Shown here: positions 1-11,600 of the stretch, in pieces
Numbering within the stretch: the first letter of the stretch is position 1
Layout of the letters: each line of letters begins with the position of its first letter
Assembly: GCA_027924645.1 (NCBI GenBank)
Contig: BSBN01001363.1
Coordinates: 1,042,001 to 1,106,000, forward strand
Reading direction: 5' to 3'
Length of the DNA stretch: 64,000 nucleotides
Source of the DNA: Cunninghamia lanceolata
Lineage: Eukaryota > Streptophyta > Pinopsida > Cupressales > Cupressaceae
Position numbers and translations under genes: made by a program
Notes under the pieces: generated by a model
Database searches by the model: none
Seen by the model: only the letters and a program-made list of their open reading frames with translations
What the model was told of the DNA's origin: nothing

Positions 1-353
1 ATGTTGGCCATTCGATCATAACCCTGTGGTGACGTTGAATTCTCCAGGCGCCCACAATCATCTCCTTGTTTGACTGCGACTTCACCCAACTCACTAAAAA
101 GATAATTCTGATCACCTGGTGGTAGGTGAAAGTTCTCATGTGACAAGTAAGTGATCTTGCTTGCATACATTCGAGCATTGTTGTTACAGTCCAAGAGAGG
201 TCGTCGTGTGATCAAGTGGTATGCAAGGCATCCAAGACTAAATACATCTGAAGAATAGCTAACATTTGACATCTTACTGCGGACCAGCTCAGGAGCAGTG
301 TAGTTTAAGGAAGGCACGAGTGGTACTACAACCTCCCCTTTGCCTCTACCAGC
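1..353 (-). pseudogene. SCYL2-like protein kinase fragment, copy 1
   Basis: Read on the minus strand this encodes part of a kinase C-lobe: PSLNYTAPELVRS carries the APE motif (subdomain VIII), and SSDVFSLGCLAYHL carries the D-x-F-x-x-G pattern of subdomain IX, followed by PLLDCNNN. That wording is typical of plant SCY1-like protein 2, a pseudokinase of clathrin-associated trafficking. Only about 60 residues resemble the family; the next 45 or so residues, to the window edge, I do not recognise. It is a near copy of 5976-6331, with only a few substitutions seen by eye (for example Cys to Tyr before SSDVF). Homology between the copies stops at about 353, where the truncated LTR of element F begins. 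The left end is cut by the window. I infer a gene fragment, not a working kinase: the N-lobe, HRD and DFG regions are absent. Confidence 0.7.
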
Positions 354-1447
354 CTTTTCTTTTATAACACAATCCCTTCTATCGACCCAGGGAACTCAGC
401 ACGTGATCCCATGCACCTCCCTCCTCAAGAAAGACTTTCATTTAATTTCCTACTCTCAAGAGGTTATTCCTTTTTAAATACTAACACACAATTCTGACAA
501 TATTTAATTATTTTATAGCCGACCAAGCACAAAGCATTTAATAAAGTTATAATATTACAACTATCTATAATTATACAACTATATATTAATTTATTTTATT
601 AATTTAGTTGTAAATCACTAATTACAACATAACTTACGATTATTTTATTTATTTAAATACTTATTGTAAATATTATTATATTAAATAATACAAAGCCTCT
701 TACAATCTTTATTTAACAACTATACTACTAATAAAATAATAATTTATTTACAACAATAATCGATAATTATCGACATTATACTTTCCGTAATATGATTCTA
801 ATTAAAGCACAATGACACCTTACACACTTAGACACTTTCTAACCTAGTTAGACTCCAAGGTGCAATATTACCTGTCTGCAAATCATGATCGAATGACTAA
901 CAAAGACCAAAAGGATAAACTGACAACCAGACCACACTGACTTGGGACCTCACGTTAACTCCAAACAACTAATCCATTGGCGAAGGCACGCTCAGACCTG
1001 TAATCAAGTGGAGTCGATGCCTAGTACCTGCATTCCTGCAACAACGCACGGTTAAACATTCAAGATATATATACATCACATGTAGTCCTATAGTGAATGG
1101 AAATCGCAGTGGTGTAGGGTACTCGAGAGCGAGTAATACAACACTGTTCCATTCACGTTTATCAATAAACGATTAACAAGGTATCTGATATTAATCAACA
1201 ACATAAAACATTCAATCCTCTTACAAACCAATATCGCAATTAACATCAATCATCTGTAACATCTAGTTTATTTATCAAATTCTAAAACATAAAATGATAA
1301 AATCCAACATCAACAACTGTTATCATAACAATCAGGTTCACAATGAAGTAACAAGATAACAAGAGATCCATCATCTACGGTTTAAGACACTATCATAAAG
1401 TCTAAGCAAACACCAATCTGATGGATGACGAGTTGAGGGGCACTACA
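354..1447 (-). mobile_element. Element F: truncated 3' LTR (giant-LTR Ty3 family A)
   Basis: This is the first 1.1 kb (in sense) of an LTR of the same family as 47425-52676. In reverse complement it begins TGTAGTGCCCCTCAAC at 1447, right after a polypurine tract, and it matches 57486-58570 in order, including the block around 960-1050 (GGCACGCTCAGACCTG and GGAGTCGATGCC in the plus strand) and the segment ending at the TTTTATAACAC motif near 360. The remaining 4 kb of the LTR is missing, replaced by the SCYL2-like fragment. No genes are present. AT-rich stretches at 540-800 correspond to the AT-rich part of the intact LTRs near 48180-48440. Confidence 0.85.
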
Positions 1448-1458
1448 TCCTCCCCCCT
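1448..1458 (-). promoter_or_regulatory. Polypurine tract of element F
   Basis: Plus-strand TCCTCCCCCCT is, in sense, an AGGGGGGAGGA tract touching the LTR start TGTAGTGCCCC. It would prime plus-strand DNA synthesis. The same tract lies at 57473-57485 in element A. Confidence 0.75.
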
Positions 1459-1830
1459 AGGATCAGGCTTACTCCTGGAAGCCTGTGAACAAATATGGAT
1501 ATAACTCTCGCATTCGGGATGTATCTTCCCAGGTAGCTGAAATCTCATCACTACACGATGGGCATCCAAGCCATCCATCCCAACACTATGTCATAGGATC
1601 CTAGTGGTATAATGCAAAGATCTGCCATGGTAGATAAGGGACCTATCCTCAACTTGCAACCATACACAAGAGAGTCCACTGATACCCTAGATTCAGAGAC
1701 TAATTCCATTTACCACTTAATATTTTTAGGTTACTAGACGAGGGATACGAATGAATATATTCTTCAGAGTTTAAACAACTAGTATAGCGTGATGGACTAA
1801 TATAAATCCCAGAGTACCCAGTCTTAGAAA

Positions 1831-1846
1831 CTTGGCTCTGATACCA
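1831..1846 (-). promoter_or_regulatory. Primer-binding site of element F (initiator Met tRNA type)
   Basis: The reverse complement reads TGGTATCAGAGCCAAG, the common plant PBS complementary to the 3' end of initiator methionine tRNA. Two bases (GA) separate it from the LTR end at 1849, the same spacing as in element A. Confidence 0.85.
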
Positions 1847-1848
1847 GA

Positions 1849-3870
1849 TGTAACGCCCGCCTTGTACCCTCAAAGAAATACACATTTATGCTACACGAAA
1901 CAGGAACATTTTTTTTTTAAAATGATTAAGATAGCAAATAATGTTAGCATAACTAACTACGACATATTCTCTAAGGATACAAGGCTGCATTACTTAACAA
2001 ACCAACTAACATTGTTTAACATACATTAGTAACTGATCTAAATCCAAGCACAATTAAATAACTTATTCACTGAAATGCTTTCATATAAATACATCATTAC
2101 ATTGCCATTTTCAGACTACATCAGAATCACATACATAATGATTGATCTATTACACAAATCTGGTACAAGGTTAAACACATACATCTTCATCAACTGTACA
2201 AGTACAATCATCTGAATACTGGAATAAATCTTTTCTGCTCATTAACTTTGACAAGAATAACCAATGGATAAAATAGCTCTTCCACCCAACCATGTGGAAC
2301 CCTGAGGTCCACCCCCTGAGCTAGGAGTTAACATGAGGTCCCAAACAATAACAGTCAGGTAGACAAAAGACAAACAAGAACAAAGGACAACCAAACGCCA
2401 ATACAACACATGGCAATAACAATACAACACAACACAACTTATCTTGACTTGACTTGACTTGACTTGTCTTCCAGAGGCAACACATAATGAATGGGGAGAG
2501 TACAACTAGGGAAAGCTAGGCTGTAGTAGGGAGAAGTGTCATCACATGGCTTGTCATGGGTTGTCTTGGAAAGCCTTCCTAGGCCTCGGCCCCCATCTTG
2601 GGTTGTCCTGGTAGCCTCTCCCGACTTCCGGCCCCCATACAACGCTCATGCGGAAATCAACATACCTTTCATGAGGACAAGGTAGTCAATCTTGCCATTC
2701 CAGGCCTTCTCATCTCATCTCAAGCCTAAACAAGCACTTGAGCCATGAGTGAGGCATCCACTTATCTTGTTTAGTGTGCCTAACTACCCAACCCCCAAAT
2801 TCATTATTTAGGTTATCACTTGATTAATCTACTTCCAACGGGTTATCCTGACTGCCACTTTGGGCACCGGCCCCACATTGAAAGCCACTCCCCTACCTGC
2901 ACCTAGAAGACCCTACTCAACAAACATAGCAAACGTCATCATGACGACGATGATACATAAACCATGCAATGCATAATCCATCTTGCATAACCATTATTCT
3001 TATATGAACATATACATGTAATAATGCAAGGCATTTACCCTCTTGCATATCATCTCAATTACAAGGACATACTCTTAATACATTTTCCATGGCTTCCAAT
3101 GAAGTAACTCATAAGAAAAATACTTTTTCATGAATACTGACATCTCCCCATTGTCTAATCCAATACAACATCCCAAACAAATAAATAAATCAGTCACAAC
3201 ATTCACGAAGAGCCTTTTTACACATCATGATGCATTTAGAATATCTACATTCTTTCACAATACCAACCAAATTCCTAATACATGACAAAAGGGGACATAA
3301 CTTCAATAACTTAGGACACTTATCAACACATTACATGAAATCAAACACAACAACCCTGGCCTCTGGAAATGAACTCTTGACAACTTACACTTTGACCATT
3401 TCATACAATATCAATTCACACTAACTAATTATCTAACACCTTTAAATCACATTTCCAATGCAATAATCATATACCTAATCCTTAATCCATTATCTTTACA
3501 AAATGAAGAAACCAACTTAAAACCAATGTCAAACTAAACTAAATTTCATTAACCATAATATATAATCACAGCGATTTTCTTTTAAATACATAATGACAAC
3601 ATTATTCTAAATTCCCAATTTCATTTGGCTCTTAAACAATCAACTATACTTTTGAAATAATAATATTAATAATGATAATAATAATAATAGTAATAATAAT
3701 CATCATAATACTAACAATAATGATAATAATAATAATTATAATAATAATGATACTAATAATAACATTGATATTAATAGTACTTCTATTAATATGCATTTAA
3801 ACACATTGTGAAGTAAATTAACATTCCTTAGGGTTAATCTAAGCCAATAAAATGAAATGCATACAAGAAA
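1849..3870 (-). mobile_element. Element F: truncated 5' LTR
   Basis: In plus-strand order this begins TGTAACGCCC next to the PBS, so it is the 3' end of a minus-strand LTR. It keeps the conserved LTR core seen in all related LTRs: the CCAACCATGTGGAACCCTGA block near 2285, an array of a TTGAC pentamer near 2440-2475, and the repeated GGCAGCCTCTC/CGGCCCC motifs near 2550-2640 and 2840-2890. Roughly the outer 3 kb expected from the intact copies is missing. The exact boundary with the NUP155 fragment is unclear, somewhere between about 3790 and 3930. No genes are seen in it. Confidence 0.75.
3655..3785. repeat. AAT trinucleotide microsatellite, imperfect
   Basis: About 130 bp of AAT/ATA repeats with scattered substitutions, near the broken outer end of the element F LTR and next to the NUP155 fragment. 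Such tracts often sit at rearrangement junctions; that is inference here. Confidence 0.8.
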
Positions 3871-3930
3871 GCTCAACTAACCTGGATTAACAATGACGGG
3901 TTTCTGCAGACTAGAGTTGAAACGATAAAC

Positions 3931-4814
3931 CTTAATGCACTCCATGCTTCTAACCTCAAAAGTAGATAGCTCTGCTGGATTGTAGGGAACCCTTTGTCTT
4001 TTGTTGGATGGTGCTGGGTTACTTCCTTGTTCCCCATTGCGAACAGGAATATTTAACACATGTCTTCCCCAGTTTGGTCTGTTGTCACAAAGCTCTCATT
4101 TGCATTGTACAGAATAGAACCAGCCATGTCTCCCACCCCAACAACACGGCCATACAGTCCTCTTCTCTGGTTTCTCCTTGACCTCAGAAATTGTTCCAAT
4201 GAACATATTTTATTTTCAAGAATCTGCATCACATCCATAGGAAGTCTGCAGACAATAATTGCATTATCTATATCCATATCACTTCCAGACTCTCCGTTAA
4301 CAACCATAACTGGAAGTTCCCACACAGGCCAGAGCAACCTTGATGCACACAAACATAGACCCTCATGAGCACCAGAGAAAACTGGCTCAGCATCTTGCAC
4401 AACAGCTGTGCACTCTGGAGGGGGCAAGACGTCAGCCAAAGAAAGAGTTCTACCCTCAACAGGCAACTCAGCTACTATTTCTCTTAATGCACGAGAGCCT
4501 CTACCTGTGGTTGTTACTCCACCTAAAGTAAAGTTGCCTGATGTCCCTGACAATGAGGTCAAATCCTGATTAACAATTATCAGCCTAGACATGGTTGGAA
4601 GCGAAGCATCAGAAAGCAAAAGAACACCACCAGAACAGTAAGCTGTTTCTATTTTCATCACCAAGCTTTCCACCTGAGAACGGCCACTGACCGAAGGGAT
4701 CCTAGATGTAATACCACTTCCGAGTCCAATTGAGGGGGAAGGAAAGAGTAAATGCCAACGCCGACTCCCACACTGACCCTTTGTTGGATAGGAAATGCCA
4801 GCGTCAATACCCAT
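3931..4814 (-). pseudogene. NUP155: NUP155-like nucleoporin gene fragment, frameshifted and internally deleted
   Basis: The minus-strand reading matches the middle of plant nuclear pore protein NUP155, a scaffold nucleoporin of the inner ring. Landmarks in order: MKIETAYCSGGVLLLSDAS (about 4658-4600), RGSRALREIVAELPVEGR (about 4500-4450), EPVFSGAHEGLCLCASRLL (about 4388-4330), SLEQFLRSRRNQRRGLYG (about 4200-4147), then after a frameshift near 4055 NKRQRVPYNPAEL (4005-3967) and VRSMECIK (ends 3931). From my knowledge of the family, some 110 residues are missing in frame at about 4394, between the PPPECTAVVQ and DAEPVFSG segments. Homology ends at AAG followed by GTTTAT, a good splice-donor match, so this looks like a genomic copy with intron sequence, not a retrocopy. 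With a frameshift, an internal deletion and no N- or C-terminal parts, it is a pseudogene fragment. Confidence 0.8.
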
Positions 4815-5067
4815 TTCTCAACCTTTTCCCTTCCCTCCACTTTCTTCTCCGCCTGCACAGGAAATGTGTCTCCTCTCGCAGAGGGAGGATTATTACAGTA
4901 GTGGGAAGCTCACCTTGGGAGTGCCCACAGTAGACGTTAAGGAGATCTTCAACGGTTGGCTTATCATCAATCCACCCTGGAACAATATACTCTATTTTTG
5001 ACTCTTTTGCAGGGCTCTCGTCGAATCTAATCTTGTATCCGATGCTGAAGATATGGAGCACCTTCAT
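4815..5067 (-). pseudogene. Unrecognised coding-like fragment upstream of the NUP155 piece
   Basis: An open minus-strand frame of about 80 residues contains a protein-like stretch (FDESPAKESKIEYIVPGWID, then DKPTVEDLL, then ELPTTVIILPLREE) ending in a basic tail. I could not place it in a family with confidence. It is in another frame from the NUP155 fragment and abuts it near 4815-4850, so it may be another captured exon, or an exon plus intron. Its composition looks coding (charged and hydrophobic residues alternate, few low-complexity runs), but no start or splice signal was confirmed. Confidence 0.35.
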
Positions 5068-5975
5068 CTTGTAATGCTCGAGCCTGTATTTGAGTTTGGT
5101 TGGTCTTCACTTTATACCTGCCCAAAAACAAAATGCTTGTGGCTGTGTTTGTATTTGAAAACTTGCGCCAATCCTCACTATATCCGCCAACATCTTGAAT
5201 GACTTGCCCAGCTCAGACAGCATCATCTTATAGACCGTGCCACACTATTTGCAAATGGCCTCTGGCCATCCTCATCTCTGATTCAAACACAGTCACGTTT
5301 TGCTACATTTAGATCTAGAACTCAGACATCTTTGCTGATCTGGTGCAAAAGTATTGGTAGCGGTGCTAAGCCTAATCGACTGCCATTGATGCCCCCATTC
5401 TATGTGTAATGCTAAAACTGGCATCCTTAAATCGTGGGGTATCTCCTCGGTATAACAAAATGCCAAAACTAGGTTTATGTCATGCAGAGGAACTTTTTTT
5501 GTTTGCACGCTTTCTTGAAATCCTTCATCGCTGCCCTCGCCACCGTGTCGCCCCCAAATACGCAGGCTGCCGGGCCTACATCCACCACTCTTTCATCCAC
5601 TGGAGTCCCTACTGTCCATGAAGCCTACATCACTCCCTTGAACTCTGGTCATCACCATCATTTAGCGCCTTCTCTCTCGGTGTCGCCATTTGAGTTTATA
5701 CAGGCACCTTCACCAAAATAACCAGGCTGCTACTGTAAGTGAAATAACAACCCACGAATGCTAGGAAAATCATAAACCCTTATGAAGTTCTCGTCCACTG
5801 CCACTACTTGGTATTGTTCACCCACCCACAAAATGCCTCCAACTGCAATTCAAAAGCCGATGCCTAGAGGAAAGACTTCCTTTCAAGCGGACCCTGTACT
5901 GATGCGCTCTCCCAGCTATATATCAACTCAGCTATAAGGAACCAATAGTCTCTGCAAATATGACTTCAATACTCC
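5068..5975. other. Unassigned 0.9-kb stretch between gene fragments
   Basis: Nothing is securely identified here. The minus strand has open frames, such as 5293-5508 with the segment LRMPVLALHIEWGHQWQSIR, that could be exon remnants of the same chimeric gene-fragment cluster. The longest plus-strand frames look like shadows. No LTR ends, satellite octamers or RNA genes are visible. The base composition is more balanced than in the neighbouring retroelements, which fits former genic DNA. Confidence 0.4.
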
Positions 5976-6331
5976 ATGTTGGCCATTCGATCATAACCCT
6001 GTGGTGACGTTGAATTCTCCAGGCGCCCACAATCATCTCCTTGTTTGAGTGCGACTTCACCCAACTCACTAAAAAGATAATTCTGATCACCTGGTGGTAG
6101 GCGAAAGTTCTCATGTGACAAGTAAGTGATCTTGCTTGCATACATTCGATCATTATTGTTACAGTCCAAGAGAGGTCGTCGTGTGATCAAGTGGTATGCA
6201 AGGCATCCAAGACTAAATACATCTGAAGAACAGCTAACATTTGACATCTTACTACGGACCAGCTCAGGAGCAGTGTAGTTTAAGGAAGGCACAAGTGGTA
6301 CTACAACCTCCCCTTTGCCTCTACCAGCCTT
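5976..6331 (-). pseudogene. SCYL2-like protein kinase fragment, copy 2
   Basis: Near-identical partner of 1-353, here fully inside the window. The minus-strand frame at 5966-6292 reads PSLNYTAPELVRSKMSN, then SSDVFSLGCLAYHLITRRP, then PLLDCNNN, matching the APE helix and subdomain IX of the SCY1-like 2 pseudokinase fold. The residues after the LSHENF segment (reading towards 5976) do not match the family as I know it and could be intron or other sequence. On the right it abuts the octamer satellite at 6332. Its partner has LTR sequence at the same place, so this breakpoint is shared by both copies. No catalytic-loop region is present and no function is expected. Confidence 0.75.
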
Positions 6332-8610
6332 CTTTCATTTTTATCATAATACCATACTAATATTATTCTACAAATCCATTACTCTATTCTTTTTTCATTC
6401 TACCATTCTATAATTCCATCATTCTATTATTCTAGAAATCTATTATTCTACCATTCTTTCATTCTATCATTCTATTATACTAGTATTTTACAATTCTGTT
6501 ATTCTATCATTGTTTCCTTCTATCATTCTATATTTCTACTAGATTATATTATTTTATAAATATTTTATTCTATGATTGTTTCATTCTATCATTCTATTAT
6601 TCTATAAATCTATTGTTCTATCAATCTATAATTCTATAATTCTATAATTCTATAAATCTATCATTCTATTATTATATAAATCTATTATTCTATCATTCCT
6701 TTATTATATCATTCCTTTATTGTATTGTTCTACTATTCTATCATTCTATTATTTTATAAATCTATTATTCTATCAATATTTCATTCTATCATTCTTTTAT
6801 TCTATTATCATATTATTATGCAATTATATTATCCTATCATTCTTTCATTTTATCATTATATCATACTATTATTCTACAATTCCATTACTCTATTGTTCCT
6901 TCATTCTATCATTCTATAATTCCATCATTCTATTATTCTACCTTTCTTTCATTCTATTATTTTGTTAAACTAGTATTCTACAATTATATTATTCTATCAT
7001 TGTTTCCTTCTATCATTCTATATTTCTACCATTATATTATTCTATAAATATATTATTCTATCATTCCTTTATTCTATCATTGTATATTATTCTAAAGTCT
7101 TATTACTCTATCATTCTTTCATTCTACCATTTTATAATTCTAACATTCTATTATTGTAAAAATCTATTATTTTATCATTCTATTATTATATTAAATAAAT
7201 CTATTATTCTATCATTCTATTATTCTATAAATATTAAATTATGCTATAATTGTTTCATTCTATCATGTTGTATAGATCTATTAATCTATAATTCTATTAT
7301 TCCATCATTCTTTTATTCTATCCTTATATAATTCTATCACTCTATTATTCTATATTTATCTATTACTTTATTATTCTTTCATTCTGTCATTGTATAATTC
7401 TATTATTCAATTAATCTATAGTTCTATTACTCTACGTTTCTTTCATTCTATCATTTTGCAATTCTAAAATTCTATTATTCCTTAAATCTAATTTTCTATC
7501 ATTCTATCATTCTTACATTTTATCATTCTATAAATCTACTATTCTATCATTCTATCATTCTATGATTCTACAATTATATCATTCTATTATTCTATAAACC
7601 TATTATTCTACCATTCTATAATTCTATCATTCTATTATTCTATAAATCTATTGTTCTATCATTCTATAAATCTATGATTCTATCATTCTTATATTCTATC
7701 ATTCTATTATTCTATCATTCTTTCATTCTGTAATTCTATTATTGTATTATTCTATAATTCTATTATTGTATTATTCAACAATTATATTATTCTATAATTT
7801 TTTCATTCTATCATTATATAATTCTATCATTCTATTATACTAGAAGGCTATTGTTCTATTAATGTTTCATTCTATCATTTTACAATTGTATTATTCTATC
7901 ATTATTTCATTCCATTAATCTATAACTCTCATTCTATTATTCTATGAATCTATTATTCTATCATTCTTTCTTTCTATAATTCTATTATTCTACAATTCTA
8001 GTATTCTACCATTCTTTCATTATATCATTCTACAATTCTATTACTCTACAATTCTATTATTCTACTATTCTATCTTTCTTTCATTTTTATCATTATATCA
8101 TACTATTATTCTATAATTTCATTACTCTATTGTTCCTTCATTCTATCATATATAATTCTATCATTCTATTATTCTAGAAATCTATTATTCTACCATTCTT
8201 TCATTCTATCATTTTATTATTTTGTTATACTAGTATTCTACAATTCTATTATTCTATCATTGTTTCCTTCTATCATTCTTTATTTCTACCATTATATTAT
8301 TCTATAAATCTAGTAATCTATTATTGTATAATTATATTATTCTATTAATCTAAATTTTTATTACTCTATCATTCTTTCATTCTACCATTTTATAATTCTA
8401 ACATTCTATTATTGTATAAATATATTATTCTATCATTTTTTCATTCTATTATTCTATAATTATATTAGTCTATCATTCTTTCATTTTGTCATTTTTTAAT
8501 TCTATCATTCTATTATTATATAAATCTATTATTCTATCATTCTATTATCATTTAAATATTAAATTATTCTATAATTTTGTTTCATTCTATCATGTTCTAT
8601 AGATCTATTA
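6332..8610. repeat. Octanucleotide satellite block S1 (consensus ATTCTATH)
   Basis: About 2.3 kb built of diverged 8-bp units: ATTCTATC, ATTCTATT, ATTCTATA, AATCTATT, ATTCTTTC and variants. Because 8 is not a multiple of 3, every plus-strand frame reads as an 8-residue repeat rich in Ile, Leu, Phe, Tyr and Ser; the apparent 60-80 residue ORFs here (6720-6968, 7080-7331) come from that. Longer-range similarity (the TTTCCTTCTATCATTCT context recurs near 6505, 7005 and 8262) suggests higher-order repeats. The block is a near copy of 44326-47417. It is interrupted at 8611 by an LTR insertion with TSD TATTA and resumes at 28169. Confidence 0.92.
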
Positions 8611-11600
8611 TGTAACATCCCACTACGTAACCCCAAAGGGTAAGAGCCAAAAGGGGAGAAGATAATTTTTTTTTACATAAGTAGACAACATACACATATT
8701 CAGTTGCCAATATGATAGATCAATAGAATTCATTTTAAACACCAAAGCAAATGTTCCTAATCCCATCTGATAAAAATATGAATCCATAAGCATAAAATAC
8801 AAGTGGATTCAATACCCACACCGGAATCCGTAAAGCAATAAAAGAACATAACATTTCTTCTCATTAAGTACAATGATTACAACTTCTCTCCTAAGAGAGT
8901 TCAAATACATAACTACATATACAATTACAATGATATATTCCAGAATATAATACAAGTATAATAACATAGTCTTGAGTATGATACAAGGGCTGAATGGTTA
9001 CAATAGTTGAATGAAGTAATGGAAAGGGAGATCATATCCAACTAGTGCTCAAAAACCTGTTCACCGGTCCCCAATGGTGGTGGCAATGCCTCCCAACCAT
9101 GTGGACTCCTAAGAGACCACCCCACCGTGCTCAGAGATAGTCACAAGGCCCAAATGGATGAACAACAACAATAAGGGGATACAAGATGGCCTACAATCAT
9201 ATCAATCATGGAGCAAACATGAAGAACAATGCATACAACCAAAGTCATAACACAGGTGTACTCATCAAAGTCACAGGTCAGGTACTACTCATGAACGCTA
9301 AGGTGCTAGATACTAGAGTGTAATCATATGGAGTGTCATCATGTGTGCTTGAAGATATGGCACACACGGGACCAAGTACCTCTCATACAGACAAGGAGAC
9401 TCAATCGTGCCCGAATCCACGCCCCGCAGACAGATGACTCAATGCCCCGCAGATGGATAGGCCTTCTCATTGCATCCTTAGCCTTTACAAGCACTCAAGG
9501 CCATGCACGAGGTTTAATTATCTTATTAGTGTTTTACCCCCAATGTTTTAGTTTTAGTCATCACTTGTTACTATAACTCTACTACTAGTTCCCCTAGCAG
9601 CCACTTACGGGCCTCGGGCTGGTAGAGAGCCACTCCAAATGACCACTTTAATGCCTAGACCTTGTTCATCTCATTTGACTAAACGAGGCATCAAAAAAGA
9701 CTAAAACACTAAAGTATAAATTAGAAATAGAGAAATATGATCTACAAGACCAAAACTCTCAATGGTAGTGTAATTGTTGAAAATGGCCTTTTGCCAGTTA
9801 GATCATTTTTTTGTAATAACTCCAGTAACCCCAATTGGTCACTCGTCACACATAAATGCATGGACATAATAAGAAAAGTATGACAAATGGTATTCTAATT
9901 CTTCTCACAACCAAAGTTTTACATATTGGTTACCATATTTAGCATAACAAAAAGAAAAATGTAAAAGACTAACAAAATTGAGATCTTAATTTTCCCTAAA
10001 TTTCAATGCACACACACAGATCGATGAATCTAAGGTGTTTTAGTGCCATGACATTCCTTAACTCAAGGAGAACATTTCCCCCAAGGCTGGTAATGAGCCA
10101 TAAATGACTGAATGACCAAAACAAAAGACCACTCAGATTTTCTAAGGAGAGTTGTAATGAAAATTCCATCAGAGGAGTCATTGTATAACAAAAGGTTTTA
10201 TGTGGCTTAGATCTCTTGATTTTCTATCATTATGTTCTAGTTTTCTAGATATGGCTGACCTCAATATTTTGTCTATACAAACAAAACCCTCTACTTTTAT
10301 TTCAATAAAATTATAACTCAGAAACCATATGACCTCTCTTTAGAAACCCATTTATCAATGAATAAGAACATCGTTCTGCAAATTTAAAAAAATAAATTCA
10401 AGAAATAGTGGCAATATAAATATCTTCATCAGATAAATTTTGGCATACATTCTTTGGACAACAGTAATGGAGTTTTGGTTTCTCTATGCTTAACAAAATC
10501 GCAGCAGACATATTTTAGTTTTCGATTGAAAGATAGTAATGTGGTTTCATTATTTTTTTTTCTGTGCTAAATGAAATAGCAATAACCACATACAATTTTT
10601 GTGCTGGAAAAATCAAGACAGAGATAAATACCTCCTTTCCTATCGCACTCCCCTCTAGTTCAACTCAGTTCTTTTACAATTTGATATGCTAGCCTAAATG
10701 ATTCGCTATCCCCTCTCTCTCACGTCGCCAACTTGCAAATTCCTCTACTTTCCTTCTCCTTCTTTCAGCCCAAAAATGCATTGACTCTCCCTTGGACAAT
10801 GGTTGGCATCAAATATAGTCACAGTGAAGGGTTGTTACATCAATGGTGAATGGCGTCCACTCTTACCCTCCAATAGTTTGATAAATCTATCCAAAATGCT
10901 CCACCACATCAACAACCCTAGAAGTAATCACAATAGTAGTTCCACGTCACAAATTATATCATGGCATCATGCTAGGGTCCAAAGGTATTTCCACCACTTC
11001 AATCTTTGTCCCTCAAAAGCTTAGTGTCCAACAAATATACATGCCCCTACCTATCATATCCATTGCCACAAGCTCAAGAGCTCCAAATCATCTTTTCTCA
11101 AGTGCCCCTGACCATAATACTCTTCTCAACAATCCAGTAATCAAAATTGATTTGAAGTGCAACTAAACATAAGGAACAGTGAAATAACCTACAAGACCTG
11201 CTCATCCAACTTCCTTGATGAAAGGAACCCTATCTTTTAAGGACTTTTTTACTTCCCAAAAGGAAAGCAATAGACATAGTTAAATGAAGAGGCAAGCAAC
11301 AGACACAATTAAGGATAAATGAGGCATATTTCTTAATGCCATTATCACAATCTAAACGTCTGAGTGGTACTATTTTTTTCTCTACCATCGACTATCTATG
11401 GTAATATTCGATATCAAAATCCCCCTCGCTTGCTTCACCATCACTTTGTCATATATGCTCTCTTGAACTGTCATACCTCTCTTTTCCTCAGTAATACATG
11501 TTGACTCACCTCTCGCGGATCAGATATTTTCTACTCTCCTTTATCTACATTAAGATGTGCTCATCCACCACACAAGATATTTTCACTACATTAATTCTTT

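Larger units (their letters stand above)
1448..1848 (-). mobile_element. Element F: 400-bp internal remnant (PPT, pol tail, protease piece, PBS)
   Basis: All that remains of a coding interior normally 4.8 kb long. From sense 5' to 3' (high to low coordinate): primer-binding site at 1831-1846 (reverse complement TGGTATCAGAGCCAAG), a short leader matching 52690-52795, a protease-region piece at about 1555-1712 matching 54300-54430 of element A, the pol/chromodomain tail at about 1462-1553 matching 57390-57470, and the polypurine tract at 1448-1458. So gag was lost in one deletion and RT, RNase H and most of integrase in another, while the cis-acting PBS and PPT remain. There is no useful ORF. 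Confidence 0.8.

Noticed and set aside
6720..7331. Open frames of 60-110 residues rich in Ile, Leu, Phe, Tyr and Ser in the satellite blocks (also 38164-38502, 44758-45369, 47062-47295), which look like membrane proteins
   Set aside because: They follow from the 8-bp repeat, which gives an 8-residue periodic peptide in any frame lacking a stop. Identical translations at 6720 and 44758 reflect block duplication, not coding conservation.
10803..11166. Short plus-strand ORFs in the old B LTR
   Set aside because: LTR context, no match to a protein family, and the corresponding frame is not kept in the younger B LTRs.
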